Position numbers and translations under genes: made by a program. 13,722 nt of DNA from RH-AL1 sp964243435 (lineage in GTDB: Bacteria > Pseudomonadota > Alphaproteobacteria > Rhizobiales > Beijerinckiaceae): contig CAXTFM010000086.1 of NCBI GenBank assembly GCA_964243435.1, forward strand, positions 1-13,722. The letters run 5' to 3'. Below are positions 1-7,160 of the stretch, one piece after another. Numbering within the stretch: position 1 is the stretch's first letter; every line of letters starts with the position of its first letter. Below the pieces are notes generated by a model. That model ran no database searches and was not told the DNA's origin. It worked only from the letters and a program-made list of their open reading frames with translations.

Positions 1-15
1 TGCCAGCGGTTGGTG

Positions 16-1752
16 ATGCAAGACATTCGGGTCGTTACCACCGATGTGGCCATTGTTGGCGGCGGCGCGGCTGGCTGCTACGCCGCGCTTGAGCTTCAGC
101 GCAACGGTGTGCGGCCGCTCATCATCTGCAAGGGTCTGGTTGGCAAGAGCGGCGCGTCGATCTTCGCTGGCAACCTCGTCCTGTCCGGCCGCTTGCTTGG
201 CAACACGGAGGAACATGCCCGCGACACGGCCGAGTTCCTCGTCAAATACCACAATCAGTTCCTGATTGATCAGCATTGGGCGCGACAGTTCGGTGCCTGG
301 GCGGCGTCGGAGTACTATCCCGAGCTTGAGGAAGCCGGCATCTACTTCAGGCGGGATGATGCCGGACAGGTCGTGACCAGCCCCGGTCGGATCCGAAGCA
401 TCGCTGCCAACGTGCAAGGCAATTCAGGCGTGGTCTTCATGGATCTCCGCCGCAAACAGGTGATGCGCGCCGGAATACCTTGGCTGGAGGAAACGGCCGC
501 GACCGCCCTGCTGCACAAGCCGGACGGGTCAATCGGCGGCGTTTTCTGCCTCGACGTCATGCGCGGCGATTACATCGTCGTTCTGGCCCGCGCGGTCGTG
601 CTTGCGACCGGCTACTCCGACCGGTTGCACAGACGATCGTCTGGAACCCGCGAAATGTCGGCAGACGGCCTCGCCCTCGCTTGGCGAGCCGGTGCATCGA
701 TGATGAACCTCGAAATGCAATGGTGGCATACGAGCGACGTCGCAGAACCTCCGGCTTGGCAACGCGTGCAAATCTATCCCAATCCGATGCTGGGCTCGCC
801 ACACTCGGCAAGGATGGTCAACGGCGCGGGCGAGGAGTTCTTCAACCAGCAGAAGGATGATCCGCTCGCCTTCGGACCCTATACCGTGCAGCTGAAAGCT
901 CTCGTGCGTCAGGTCGAAGCCGGCAAGGCCCGGTACGACGGCGGATACTTCTCCGGCTTCGACCATTGCGAGCCGGGCGAAGTGGAGGCTTATACGACCT
1001 ACGCCAAGCCGTTCAAGCAACTCGGCCTCGATCCCGGGCGCGATCTGATCGAGAATGCGGTGACCGCCCACTACAGGCAAGGCGGCGTTCTCGTGCACGC
1101 CGACAGCATGCGCTCGTCGGTGCCGGGCCTCTACGTCGCCGGAGGCTTGGCAGGTCATCACAACGGCCTGATCGCCCTCGCAACCTACGACGGCAAGGTC
1201 GCGGCCGAAGGCGTGCGGCGAGATCTGTGTTCACTTCCGCCGTGCCCCTTTCCGCAGGTTGAAGTCGAAATCGAGCGCGCACGGCTTGAGGCCTTGTGCC
1301 GGTCCGCCGATGGCGTTGGGGACGCGGTCCGCCCGTCCCACGTGCAGGATCTGCTGCGCACAACGATGTGGAACAAGGTCGGCATCGAGAAGGACGCCAT
1401 CGGCCTCGATGCCGCTTTGCAGGCGATCGCAGAAATCCGCAGTGAACTGCTCCCGCGCATGCGGGTCAGCAACACCACTCGTCGCGCCAACCCCGAATGG
1501 CTCGATGCCATCGATGCCACCAACATGGTCGATGGATGTGAACTCATCGCTCGCTCCTCTCTCGAACGGCAGGAAAGTCGTGGACCCTTCATGCGCCGCG
1601 ACTTTCCGGACACCGACAACGAGACTTGGCTTGCGGCTAACATCCTTCATCGCACGGCACGGGGCGGCATACGTGCAGAGCGCCGGCCTTACACCCTGCC
1701 GTTCCTGCAACCAGGGTTTACACGTCGTCCAAACATGGAGGTTGCGTGGTGA
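16..1752 (+). CDS. FAD-binding fumarate reductase/succinate dehydrogenase-type flavoprotein subunit
   Basis: A 578-residue flavoprotein of the FrdA/SdhA/L-aspartate oxidase class. Seen: an N-terminal Rossmann FAD site with VGGGAAG at residues 14-20; an FAD-domain return near residues 192-200 (AVVLATGY); HTS at 237-239 where SdhA has the substrate-binding HPT; TAHYRQGG at 350-357, which aligns with the conserved active-site TAHYxMGG; VPGLYVAGG at 369-377; and a helical C-terminal domain with ESRGPFMRRDFP at 520-531. Unusual: the region after the FAD site reads GKSGASIFAGN, without the His that binds FAD covalently in SdhA. The usual NRLGxNSL segment is replaced by HHNGLIALATYDG, so a dicarboxylate substrate is not assured. 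The ATG at 16 was chosen; in-frame TTG (10) and GTG (13) are alternatives, and the frame is open to the window edge. TGATG at 14-18 suggests coupling to an upstream gene. It overlaps the iron-sulfur gene downstream, its probable electron partner. The family call is firm; the reaction is unknown. Confidence 0.88.
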   Translation: MQDIRVVTTDVAIVGGGAAGCYAALELQRNGVRPLIICKGLVGKSGASIFAGNLVLSGRLLGNTEEHARDTAEFLVKYHNQFLIDQHWARQFGAWAASEYYPELEEAGIYFRRDDAGQVVTSPGRIRSIAANVQGNSGVVFMDLRRKQVMRAGIPWLEETAATALLHKPDGSIGGVFCLDVMRGDYIVVLARAVVLATGYSDRLHRRSSGTREMSADGLALAWRAGASMMNLEMQWWHTSDVAEPPAWQRVQIYPNPMLGSPHSARMVNGAGEEFFNQQKDDPLAFGPYTVQLKALVRQVEAGKARYDGGYFSGFDHCEPGEVEAYTTYAKPFKQLGLDPGRDLIENAVTAHYRQGGVLVHADSMRSSVPGLYVAGGLAGHHNGLIALATYDGKVAAEGVRRDLCSLPPCPFPQVEVEIERARLEALCRSADGVGDAVRPSHVQDLLRTTMWNKVGIEKDAIGLDAALQAIAEIRSELLPRMRVSNTTRRANPEWLDAIDATNMVDGCELIARSSLERQESRGPFMRRDFPDTDNETWLAANILHRTARGGIRAERRPYTLPFLQPGFTRRPNMEVAW

Positions 1753-2504
1753 GCGTCGCGACCGATGCCGAACGACTGACAGGAAGCGAGCGGCAGCAGT
1801 CAGGCACTGCTTGCACCGCTCGTCTCCAGGCAGGCGATCGCCTCTCGATCGAATTGTATCGATCCGACCCGACCGTGCATTATCAACGGTTCGAGGTCGT
1901 CTACGCACCGCAGATGCGTGTGCTCGACGTGCTCAACGACTTGGCGAGCCAGCAGGCGCCCGATCTGGCCTACCGCTGGCTGTGCGGGAGCAAGATGTGC
2001 GGGACCTGCACCATCAGGATGAACGGGCGTGAGGTGCTGGCGTGCTGGGAGGCCGTCGAACCCAGCATGCGGATCGAACCCTTGCGCAACTATCCTGTCA
2101 TCCGCGATCTCGTGATCGATCGCTCTCGCTATGAACAGCGGGTAGCCGCCTTCGAGCCCTGGATCGATCGTCAGGGAAGGACCTATCCCGGCTTCCCCGA
2201 GCCGCTCTCGCACATGGATATGCGTGACGCATCGAAAGCGCTCGATTGCATCTCGTGCATGGCATGCGACTCGGCGTGTCCCGTGATCGGGCTCGAAACC
2301 CGGACCGATTTTGCGGGTCCCGCTCCACTCGTGCAGTTCGCCCAGACAGCGCTTGATCCGCGCCAGAATCCGGAAAAGGTTGCTGCCGCGCTCGAGGGAG
2401 CGGGTATTTCGAGTTGCCTGTCCTGCTACAAGTGCGAGGATGTTTGCCCGGCCCACATCCCGATCGTGGCCGGTATCATCGAGCCGCTCAAGCGCAAAAC
2501 ATGA
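1749..2504 (+). CDS. Iron-sulfur subunit, SdhB/FrdB class with two four-Cys [4Fe-4S] motifs
   Basis: A 251-residue electron-transfer subunit expected to pass electrons between the upstream flavoprotein and a further acceptor. Seen: a plant-type [2Fe-2S] motif with Cys79, 84, 87 and 99; a first ferredoxin motif CISCMACDSACP (Cys167, 170, 173, 177); and a second motif CLSCYKCEDVCP (Cys223, 226, 229, 233). Known: bacterial SdhB/FrdB normally lack one cysteine in the last motif and bind [3Fe-4S] there. Four cysteines in CxxCxxCxxxCP spacing are found in archaeal type E SdhB, TfrB and HdrC-like proteins, so two [4Fe-4S] clusters are inferred. GTG 1749 is preferred over GTG 1746 because GGAGG at 1737-1741 lies 7 bases before it, and it makes a GTGA overlap with the flavoprotein stop. 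No membrane-anchor or HdrB-like subunit follows inside the window. The partner may be upstream, elsewhere or lost. Confidence 0.9.
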   Translation: MSVATDAERLTGSERQQSGTACTARLQAGDRLSIELYRSDPTVHYQRFEVVYAPQMRVLDVLNDLASQQAPDLAYRWLCGSKMCGTCTIRMNGREVLACWEAVEPSMRIEPLRNYPVIRDLVIDRSRYEQRVAAFEPWIDRQGRTYPGFPEPLSHMDMRDASKALDCISCMACDSACPVIGLETRTDFAGPAPLVQFAQTALDPRQNPEKVAAALEGAGISSCLSCYKCEDVCPAHIPIVAGIIEPLKRKT

Positions 2505-2749
2505 GCACTGCTGCCGGCTACGAGACGACGTGCCTGAGTTTCGTGGTCGGCATCCGTTGCCGTAGCTTGAAGCCAGCTTTTCTAAAGCTTCGAGTTTGGA
2601 AACGAAAAGTGCCTCGTCGAGAACTGCTCGGGATGTCGAGCGAAAGCCAACGGCGTCGGTCGGCCGTGAAGGGAACGAGGGCTTTGGTGGGATTGCAGCC
2701 AAGAGGTGGATGTTTGCTGCATCGCCGCTTGTCGGGTCGCCAGCGTTGA
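2501..2749 (+). CDS. Doubtful 82-codon ORF overlapping the iron-sulfur gene stop
   Basis: An ATG at 2501 overlaps the iron-sulfur gene stop as ATGA and opens an 82-codon frame. The position is that of a third coupled operon gene. The predicted peptide begins MSTAAGYETTCLSFVVG and then becomes rich in Arg, Ser and Leu, with no recognisable domain. No Shine-Dalgarno sequence is obvious. It may be chance, or the 5' stub of a subunit gene lost by rearrangement. I do not recognise it and give it low weight. Confidence 0.15.
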   Translation: MSTAAGYETTCLSFVVGIRCRSLKPAFLKLRVWKRKVPRRELLGMSSESQRRRSAVKGTRALVGLQPRGGCLLHRRLSGRQR

Positions 2750-3032
2750 ATGGTGGCCTAATCTTGCGAGTATGCCCCCGAACGAGCTTCGACGGCTCCG
2801 CTCCGATGCGAGCCGAGAATCGCCGGAGGTCGCATCAACGGGTCACCACGGCCAACTCGATGTTGCGGCCATGATCGAGCGCCGACTGCGATAGGCGCTT
2901 TCCACGGCGTATCGAAAAGACAACGGTCAATTCATATCGTGCCACGTGCTGCCGTGGCCGTTGCGGCCCGCCGGGTCGCCGGTTATGAATTCCGGGTCGG
3001 AAAAGGCAGATTTGGTCTGGTCAGCCCAAGTC

Positions 3033-3048
3033 CTTTCGGTAACGAAAG
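3033..3048 (+). promoter_or_regulatory. Perfect 6-bp hairpin with GTAA loop upstream of the monooxygenase
   Basis: CTTTCG-GTAA-CGAAAG is a perfect inverted repeat. As RNA it would fold into a 6-bp stem capped by GUAA, which fits the stable GNRA tetraloop class. It lies about 130 bases before the monooxygenase start. It could be a leader structure or, as DNA, an operator half-site pair. No regulator gene lies next to it, and its function is inferred only from symmetry and position. Confidence 0.3.
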
Positions 3049-3168
3049 CTCTGGTCTTTGGCCTCGTGCCCGAGATTCCCACGACGAACACGGGACGCGT
3101 CCGAGCGCCCCTTTGTTCGTCCGTGCGGTCTCAACACGAGAAACGCTCCGGTCGAACATCATCGACCC

Positions 3169-3173
3169 AGGAG
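3169..3173 (+). promoter_or_regulatory. Ribosome binding site AGGAG fixing the monooxygenase start
   Basis: AGGAG lies 6 bases before the ATG at 3180. The frame is open for a further 78 codons upstream (from 2946), but that part looks non-coding. This site, plus the start of homology to the FAD domain 11 residues later, decides the start. Confidence 0.75.
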
Positions 3174-3179
3174 CGTCCC

Positions 3180-4781
3180 ATGCCCGTCCCCCAAACCATC
3201 GGCCCCGACGTCGTGATCGCCGGCGCGGGACCGGTCGGACTCTTTCTCGCCTGCGAACTGCGGCTTGCAAACGTGTCAGTGTTGGTCGTGGAACAGGCCA
3301 GCGATCCGTTGTCTCCGCTGAAAGCGCTGCCGTTCGGCCTGCGCGGCCTGTCGGCGCCGACCCTCGAAGCATTGTATCGCCGCGGGCTTCTTGACGACAT
3401 CCAGGCGGCGCAGCGCGCGAACGATGCTGTGGGAGCCACCAGGACCTCCGCTCACTGGATGCAGCAGCGGCGGCGGCCCGCTGGCCATTTCGCAGGCATC
3501 CAGTTCTTCCACGAGGACGTCGACGCCTCGAGGTGGCCGTACCAGCTGCCCAGCCCGGCCGGCGTCAACTTGGCCGTCGACATGCAGTCGCTCGAAACCA
3601 TCCTGGCCGCGCGGGCGACCGCGATGGGGGTGGACATCAGGCGGGGCTCAGGCGTCGAGGACTTCGTCCAAACGGACGAGGGCCTGACCGTCTGCCTCGG
3701 CGAAGAAGCGGTTCACACGCGCTGGCTGGTCGGCTGTGACGGCGGACGCAGTACAGTGCGCAGGGCTGCTGGCTTCTCGTTCGTCGGCACCGAACCCGAG
3801 TTCACCGGCTACTCGGTCGACGTCGAGCTGGCCGACCAGGAAGCGCTCAACCCGGGACGCACTTACACGTCGACGGGAATGTACACCTATGCGAAGCCCG
3901 GCGTGATCGCGATGGTCGACTTCGACGGCGGAGCATTCCACCGGACGCAGCCGATCACGCCGGGGCATGTGCAGGCGGTGCTGCGCCGCGTCTCGGGTAC
4001 CGGTGTCACCGTAACCGATCTCCGGCTTGCCGCGACCTGGACGGACCGCGCACATCAAGCGACGGCTTACCGCCAAGGGCGGGTGCTGCTGGCCGGCGAC
4101 GCGGCGCACATCCACTCGCCGTTAGGCGGCCAGGGTCTCAACCTCGGCCTTGGCGACGCCATGAACCTGGGTTGGAAGCTGGCCGCCACGGTCCGCGGCC
4201 AAGCGCCGGCCGGGCTGCTCGACAGCTACTTCGCCGAACGGCACCCGGAAGGAACCCGGGTCCTGAACTGGTCGCGCGCGCAGGTCGCGCTCATGCGGCC
4301 CACCCCGAGCACTCGCGCACTCGCGGCAATCGTCCGCGACCTCCTCGGAACACGTGATGGCGCGACGTACTTCGCCGAGAAGGCGTGGGGCGTGTCGCTA
4401 CACTATGATCTTGGCAGCACGCACCCGCTCGTGGGCCGAACCGTTCCCGATTTCGCGCTGGTCGATGGAGTGCGGGTCGGCGCCCTCCTGCGCGACGGGA
4501 AGGGCCTGCTGCTTGATTTCGCTCTCAGCGCACCTCTGCGGAGGCTCGCACATCGCTGGCGAGGGCGGATCAACTACATGGCGAGCGGTGCGGAAAGCCG
4601 ACTGGGACTGAGCGCAGTACTCGTCCGCCCCGACGGTTTCATCGCTTGGGCGAGCGAGGGTGCCACCGACGATGAAGGTGCCGCTGAGGCGGCATCGCGT
4701 TGGTTCGGTGAAGCTGAGACGTCGGACGACCAGCGACCGCAGACCGCCTTTCGGTCATCCTCATCGTCGCTTGCGGAATGA
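3180..4781 (+). CDS. FAD-dependent aromatic-ring monooxygenase (PheA/TfdB/MhpA class)
   Basis: A 533-residue class A flavoprotein monooxygenase, which in this family uses NAD(P)H and O2 to hydroxylate a phenolic or other aromatic ring in the cytoplasm. Seen: the dinucleotide site GAGPVG at residues 15-20 followed by VLVVEQ; the DG motif GCDGGRSTVRR at 185-195, which contacts both FAD and NAD(P)H; and the GD motif VLLAGDAAHIHSPLGGQGLN at 302-321, which binds the FAD ribityl chain. A C-terminal thioredoxin-like domain typical of phenol-hydroxylase relatives runs from about 415 to 510 (VGRTVPDF, then VLVRPDGFIAW) and has no redox CxxC. A Ser-rich tail ends the protein. Length suits the family (500-600). 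It converges on the amidase gene 149 bases away and appears to be monocistronic. Rifampicin- and polyketide-type monooxygenases share this fold, so the substrate is open. Confidence 0.88.
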   Translation: MPVPQTIGPDVVIAGAGPVGLFLACELRLANVSVLVVEQASDPLSPLKALPFGLRGLSAPTLEALYRRGLLDDIQAAQRANDAVGATRTSAHWMQQRRRPAGHFAGIQFFHEDVDASRWPYQLPSPAGVNLAVDMQSLETILAARATAMGVDIRRGSGVEDFVQTDEGLTVCLGEEAVHTRWLVGCDGGRSTVRRAAGFSFVGTEPEFTGYSVDVELADQEALNPGRTYTSTGMYTYAKPGVIAMVDFDGGAFHRTQPITPGHVQAVLRRVSGTGVTVTDLRLAATWTDRAHQATAYRQGRVLLAGDAAHIHSPLGGQGLNLGLGDAMNLGWKLAATVRGQAPAGLLDSYFAERHPEGTRVLNWSRAQVALMRPTPSTRALAAIVRDLLGTRDGATYFAEKAWGVSLHYDLGSTHPLVGRTVPDFALVDGVRVGALLRDGKGLLLDFALSAPLRRLAHRWRGRINYMASGAESRLGLSAVLVRPDGFIAWASEGATDDEGAAEAASRWFGEAETSDDQRPQTAFRSSSSSLAE

Positions 4782-4930
4782 CCGATGGCAGCTGTCGGGA
4801 CGGAGTGGGTGAGCGCTGAACGACTGATCCGAGCGCGGAACCGACTGCCGGCACCCCTTTGCCCGCTCCTACCTCGCCCAGATGCATGGCGATCACGATC
4901 GCGTTCCTTTGACCGGCTACGGCCCGTCAT
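4782..4930. other. Convergent gap between monooxygenase and amidase genes
   Basis: The two genes end facing each other across 149 bases, where a bidirectional terminator would be expected. The only clean symmetry is GCGATC-AC-GATCGC at 4889-4902, which has a 2-base centre and no following T-run on either strand. No intrinsic terminator could be supported. Confidence 0.4.
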
Positions 4931-6343
4931 TCAGTCGTTGGTCGGACTGCGCTTGACGTTGTAGCCCGGCGCTCTCGTGCGCTCGACCGCTGCGGCGGTG
5001 CGGACCACGTCCGCCTCGCCCAGCGTCCGCCCGACGATCTGAAGGCCGACCGGCATGCCGTTGGAGGCGAGGCCGGCGCAAACCGAGGCCGCCGGTTGCC
5101 CGGTGAGGTTGAAGGGGTAGGTGTAGAAGACCCAGGAGACGATGCTCCGGTCTTCCAAGCCCGCGGGAAGGTTACGCCCGACCGGGAGCGCAGACACGGG
5201 CAGCGTCGGCGACAGAAGCACGTCGTAGCGGGTGAAAAAGCGCACCATCGCATCGCGCAACGCGTAGCGGGCGAACACGCTTTCATAGTAAGCGCGCATG
5301 TCCTGTGCCAGGGCGATGTCGAGAACGTCGGCCACAGCGGGGTCGAGGAGGTCACGGCGGGTAGCGAGCACGCCGCGCAGACGCGTGCCGACCCCGGCAT
5401 AGAACTCGGCGGTCCACAGATCGGCCGGGTCGGTGTCGAACACCGTCTCGACCTCTTCCACGATCGCGCCCTGGTCGGCGAGCGCCAGGGCGGCGGTGCG
5501 GGCGATGCGCACCACCTCCGTTTCCGGGCGCGCATAGCCGAGCGTCGCGCTCCACGCGACGCGCAGCCCGGCCACGGAGGCTCGGCTGGCGCCGAGCAGG
5601 TCCGGCACGGGCCCCGCCACCGAGAACGGGTCCCGCGCGTCGTGGCCGGCGACCGCCGTCGTCAGCAGCGCCGCGTCGGCCACGCTGCGGGCGAGGGAGC
5701 CGACATGGGCGAGCGTCGGCGTCGCCGAGGTCGGCCACACCGGCACGCGTCCGAATTGCGCCTTGAGGCCGACGAGCCCGGTGAGCGAGGCCGGAATGCG
5801 CACCGAGCCGCCGCCGTCCGTGCCGAGCGCGAAGGGCGTGATCCCTGCGGCCACGGAGGCGGCGGCGCCCGCGCTCGATCCACCGGGCGTGCAGTCGAGG
5901 TTCCAGGGATGACGGGTGATCCCGGTCAACGGCGAATCGCCGACCGGCTTGCAGCCGAATTCGCTTGTCGTCGTTTTGCCGATGATGATCGCGCCTTGGG
6001 CGCGCAGTCGTTCCACCGAGGGGGCGTCGGTGGCGGCGACGTTGTCCGCCATCGCGCGCGATCCGGAGGCGAAGGACGCGCCGCCGACGGCTATGAGGTC
6101 TTTCACCGAGACCGGCAGTCCGTGCAGCAGGCCGAGCGGGCCGCCGCGCATGACCGCGTCCTCGGCATGCCGGGCGGCGGCGCGGGCGGCCTCCGGCATC
6201 AGCAGGCAAAAGGCGTTGAGGGTCGCCTGCGTCGCCTCCGCACGGGCGAGTGCCCGCTCAGTCAGCTCGACCGGCGACACTTGCCGGGTCGCGACGAGGC
6301 GGCGCAGGTCCAGCGCGCTGGCGTAGTCGAGATCGCTCGTCAT
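4931..6343 (-). CDS. Amidase-signature family hydrolase
   Basis: A 470-residue cytoplasmic amidase that hydrolyses a carboxamide to acid plus ammonia or amine. Seen: the complete Ser-cisSer-Lys triad, with Lys81 in GLPVSVKDL, cis-Ser156 in the TPGGSSAG loop, and nucleophile Ser180 in GTDGGGSVRIP. The 24-residue spacing between the two serines equals that of characterised members such as malonamidase and FAAH. Length is normal for the family. The ATG at 6343 is chosen because homology (SALDLRRLVATRQVSPVELTE) starts right after it. The frame runs 65 codons further upstream through the neighbouring gene and looks non-coding there. The Shine-Dalgarno sequence is weak. It is the last gene of the transporter operon, 44 bases after the cyclase gene. 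GatA-type amidotransferase subunits share the fold, but no gatB/gatC is present, so a catabolic amidase is more likely. The substrate is not readable. Confidence 0.92.
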   Translation of the reverse strand: MTSDLDYASALDLRRLVATRQVSPVELTERALARAEATQATLNAFCLLMPEAARAAARHAEDAVMRGGPLGLLHGLPVSVKDLIAVGGASFASGSRAMADNVAATDAPSVERLRAQGAIIIGKTTTSEFGCKPVGDSPLTGITRHPWNLDCTPGGSSAGAAASVAAGITPFALGTDGGGSVRIPASLTGLVGLKAQFGRVPVWPTSATPTLAHVGSLARSVADAALLTTAVAGHDARDPFSVAGPVPDLLGASRASVAGLRVAWSATLGYARPETEVVRIARTAALALADQGAIVEEVETVFDTDPADLWTAEFYAGVGTRLRGVLATRRDLLDPAVADVLDIALAQDMRAYYESVFARYALRDAMVRFFTRYDVLLSPTLPVSALPVGRNLPAGLEDRSIVSWVFYTYPFNLTGQPAASVCAGLASNGMPVGLQIVGRTLGEADVVRTAAAVERTRAPGYNVKRSPTND

Positions 6344-6387
6344 CCTGTCATCCGTCCACCACGCACGCCTCGGCTGGCAGGCAGGCG

Positions 6388-7089
6388 TCAGTCGTTCACG
6401 ATGGCGAAGGCGCGCACCGGGGAGCCGGAGCCGCCCTTGAATTTCAAAGGCACGCCGAAGAACTGTATGTCGCGCTTGCCGACGAGTTCCTCCAGATTGA
6501 CCAGCCATTCCCAGTGGCTGATGCCGAGGTCCCGGCACAGGCGGTGCTGTGCGAAGATGTCGTCGGTCGGCTTGTCAGTCGAGGGACCCTCGACACCGTG
6601 CATCTTTGAGCCGCGTCCGTGCAGCCATCGCGTGGCCTCGGCGGTCAGCAGCGGATTCTTCCACACTGAGTCGAGCTTCGGGTAGTTGCGCGCGTGGAAG
6701 CCCGTGCACATCAACACGATATGGCCGTCGACTCGCACGCCGCTTTTTTCTTCCGCTGCTTCCATGTCGGTGACCGTGATGTCGCCGAGATCGGGGATGT
6801 GACGCAGGTCGAAGCAGACTGCCTTGCCCATGAACAGGTCGAGCGGCATCTCATTGATCGGCGCGCCCTTCGGGTTCACGTGCAGGAAGGCGTCGACGTG
6901 GGTGCCAACATGGTCCAGCATGGCAATGAAGTTCGTTTGAAACGTCATCTCGTCGCCGGGCACGCCGAGATTCAACGACTTCGAGCGCTCGTGGCTGAGA
7001 TGCGTGGTGATCACTGGCCGCTGGAAGAGCTTGTGGGCCGGCATATTGTCTTCGATGAGGAGACTCAGGTCGACGATGCGTTGGGGCAT
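6388..7089 (-). CDS. Cyclase-family metal-dependent hydrolase (PF04199; kynurenine formamidase/isatin hydrolase-like)
   Basis: A 233-residue protein with the family metal-binding signature HVGTHVDAFLH at residues 60-70 (His60, His64, Asp66, His70 as likely Zn or Mn ligands). VDLSLLIEDNMP at the N-terminus is also typical, and HGVEGPSTD at about residues 164-172 matches the second conserved block. Known members hydrolyse cyclic or formyl amides: KynB acts on N-formylkynurenine, and isatin hydrolase opens the isatin ring. The sequence does not show which reaction applies here. The ATG at 7089 has AAGGA 6 bases upstream. The gene lies 71 bases after livF and 44 before the amidase, so the two hydrolases are probably co-transcribed with the importer. 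A two-step ring opening followed by amide cleavage is a reasonable inference. Confidence 0.88.
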   Translation of the reverse strand: MPQRIVDLSLLIEDNMPAHKLFQRPVITTHLSHERSKSLNLGVPGDEMTFQTNFIAMLDHVGTHVDAFLHVNPKGAPINEMPLDLFMGKAVCFDLRHIPDLGDITVTDMEAAEEKSGVRVDGHIVLMCTGFHARNYPKLDSVWKNPLLTAEATRWLHGRGSKMHGVEGPSTDKPTDDIFAQHRLCRDLGISHWEWLVNLEELVGKRDIQFFGVPLKFKGGSGSPVRAFAIVND

Positions 7090-7095
7090 GGTTAG

Positions 7096-7100
7096 TCCTT
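7096..7100 (-). promoter_or_regulatory. Ribosome binding site AAGGA of the cyclase gene
   Basis: On the minus strand AAGGA lies 6 bases before the ATG at 7089. It gives the cyclase gene its own initiation site, unlike the overlapping transporter genes upstream. Confidence 0.7.
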
Positions 7101-7160
7101 ATGGTTCGGCCATCGGCCGCGATCCGACGGTCAGGGTGAGTTTTTGGCGCGGGTTCAACC

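Larger units (their letters stand above)
2505..3179 (+). other. Long intergenic stretch without a convincing gene
   Basis: There are 675 bases between two plus-strand genes. Several short frames cross it, but none has a good ribosome binding site, a family motif or normal coding character. It contains small symmetric elements: AGCTTT/AAAGCT around 2575-2589, GCCACG/CGTGGC at 2941-2958, the pair AATTCATA (2929-2936) and TATGAATT (2984-2991), the GTAA-loop hairpin at 3033-3048, and the 10-base palindrome GGACGCGTCC at 3093-3102. The second half must hold the promoter and leader of the monooxygenase gene, but no clear -35/-10 pair was found. The first half may be decayed sequence. Confidence 0.5.

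Noticed and set aside
529..1161. Long minus-strand frame inside the flavoprotein gene
   Set aside because: It lies antisense to a well-supported gene in GC-rich DNA, where such shadows are common, and it has no domain or ribosome binding site.
2575..2589. AGCTTT-TCT-AAAGCT hairpin as a terminator for the Fe-S gene
   Set aside because: The stem is AU-rich and short, and no T-run follows, so it does not qualify as an intrinsic terminator.
2596..2874. 92-codon plus-strand frame in the long intergenic stretch
   Set aside because: It starts at TTG without a ribosome binding site, has low-information composition and no family resemblance I can name.
4889..4902. GCGATC-AC-GATCGC palindrome as a bidirectional terminator
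   Set aside because: The 2-base centre is poor for an RNA loop and neither strand has a following T-tract.
5096..6685. 529-codon plus-strand frame opposite the amidase gene
   Set aside because: Its predicted protein is low-complexity, rich in Arg, Gly and His. It is the mirror of an amidase gene with intact catalytic motifs.
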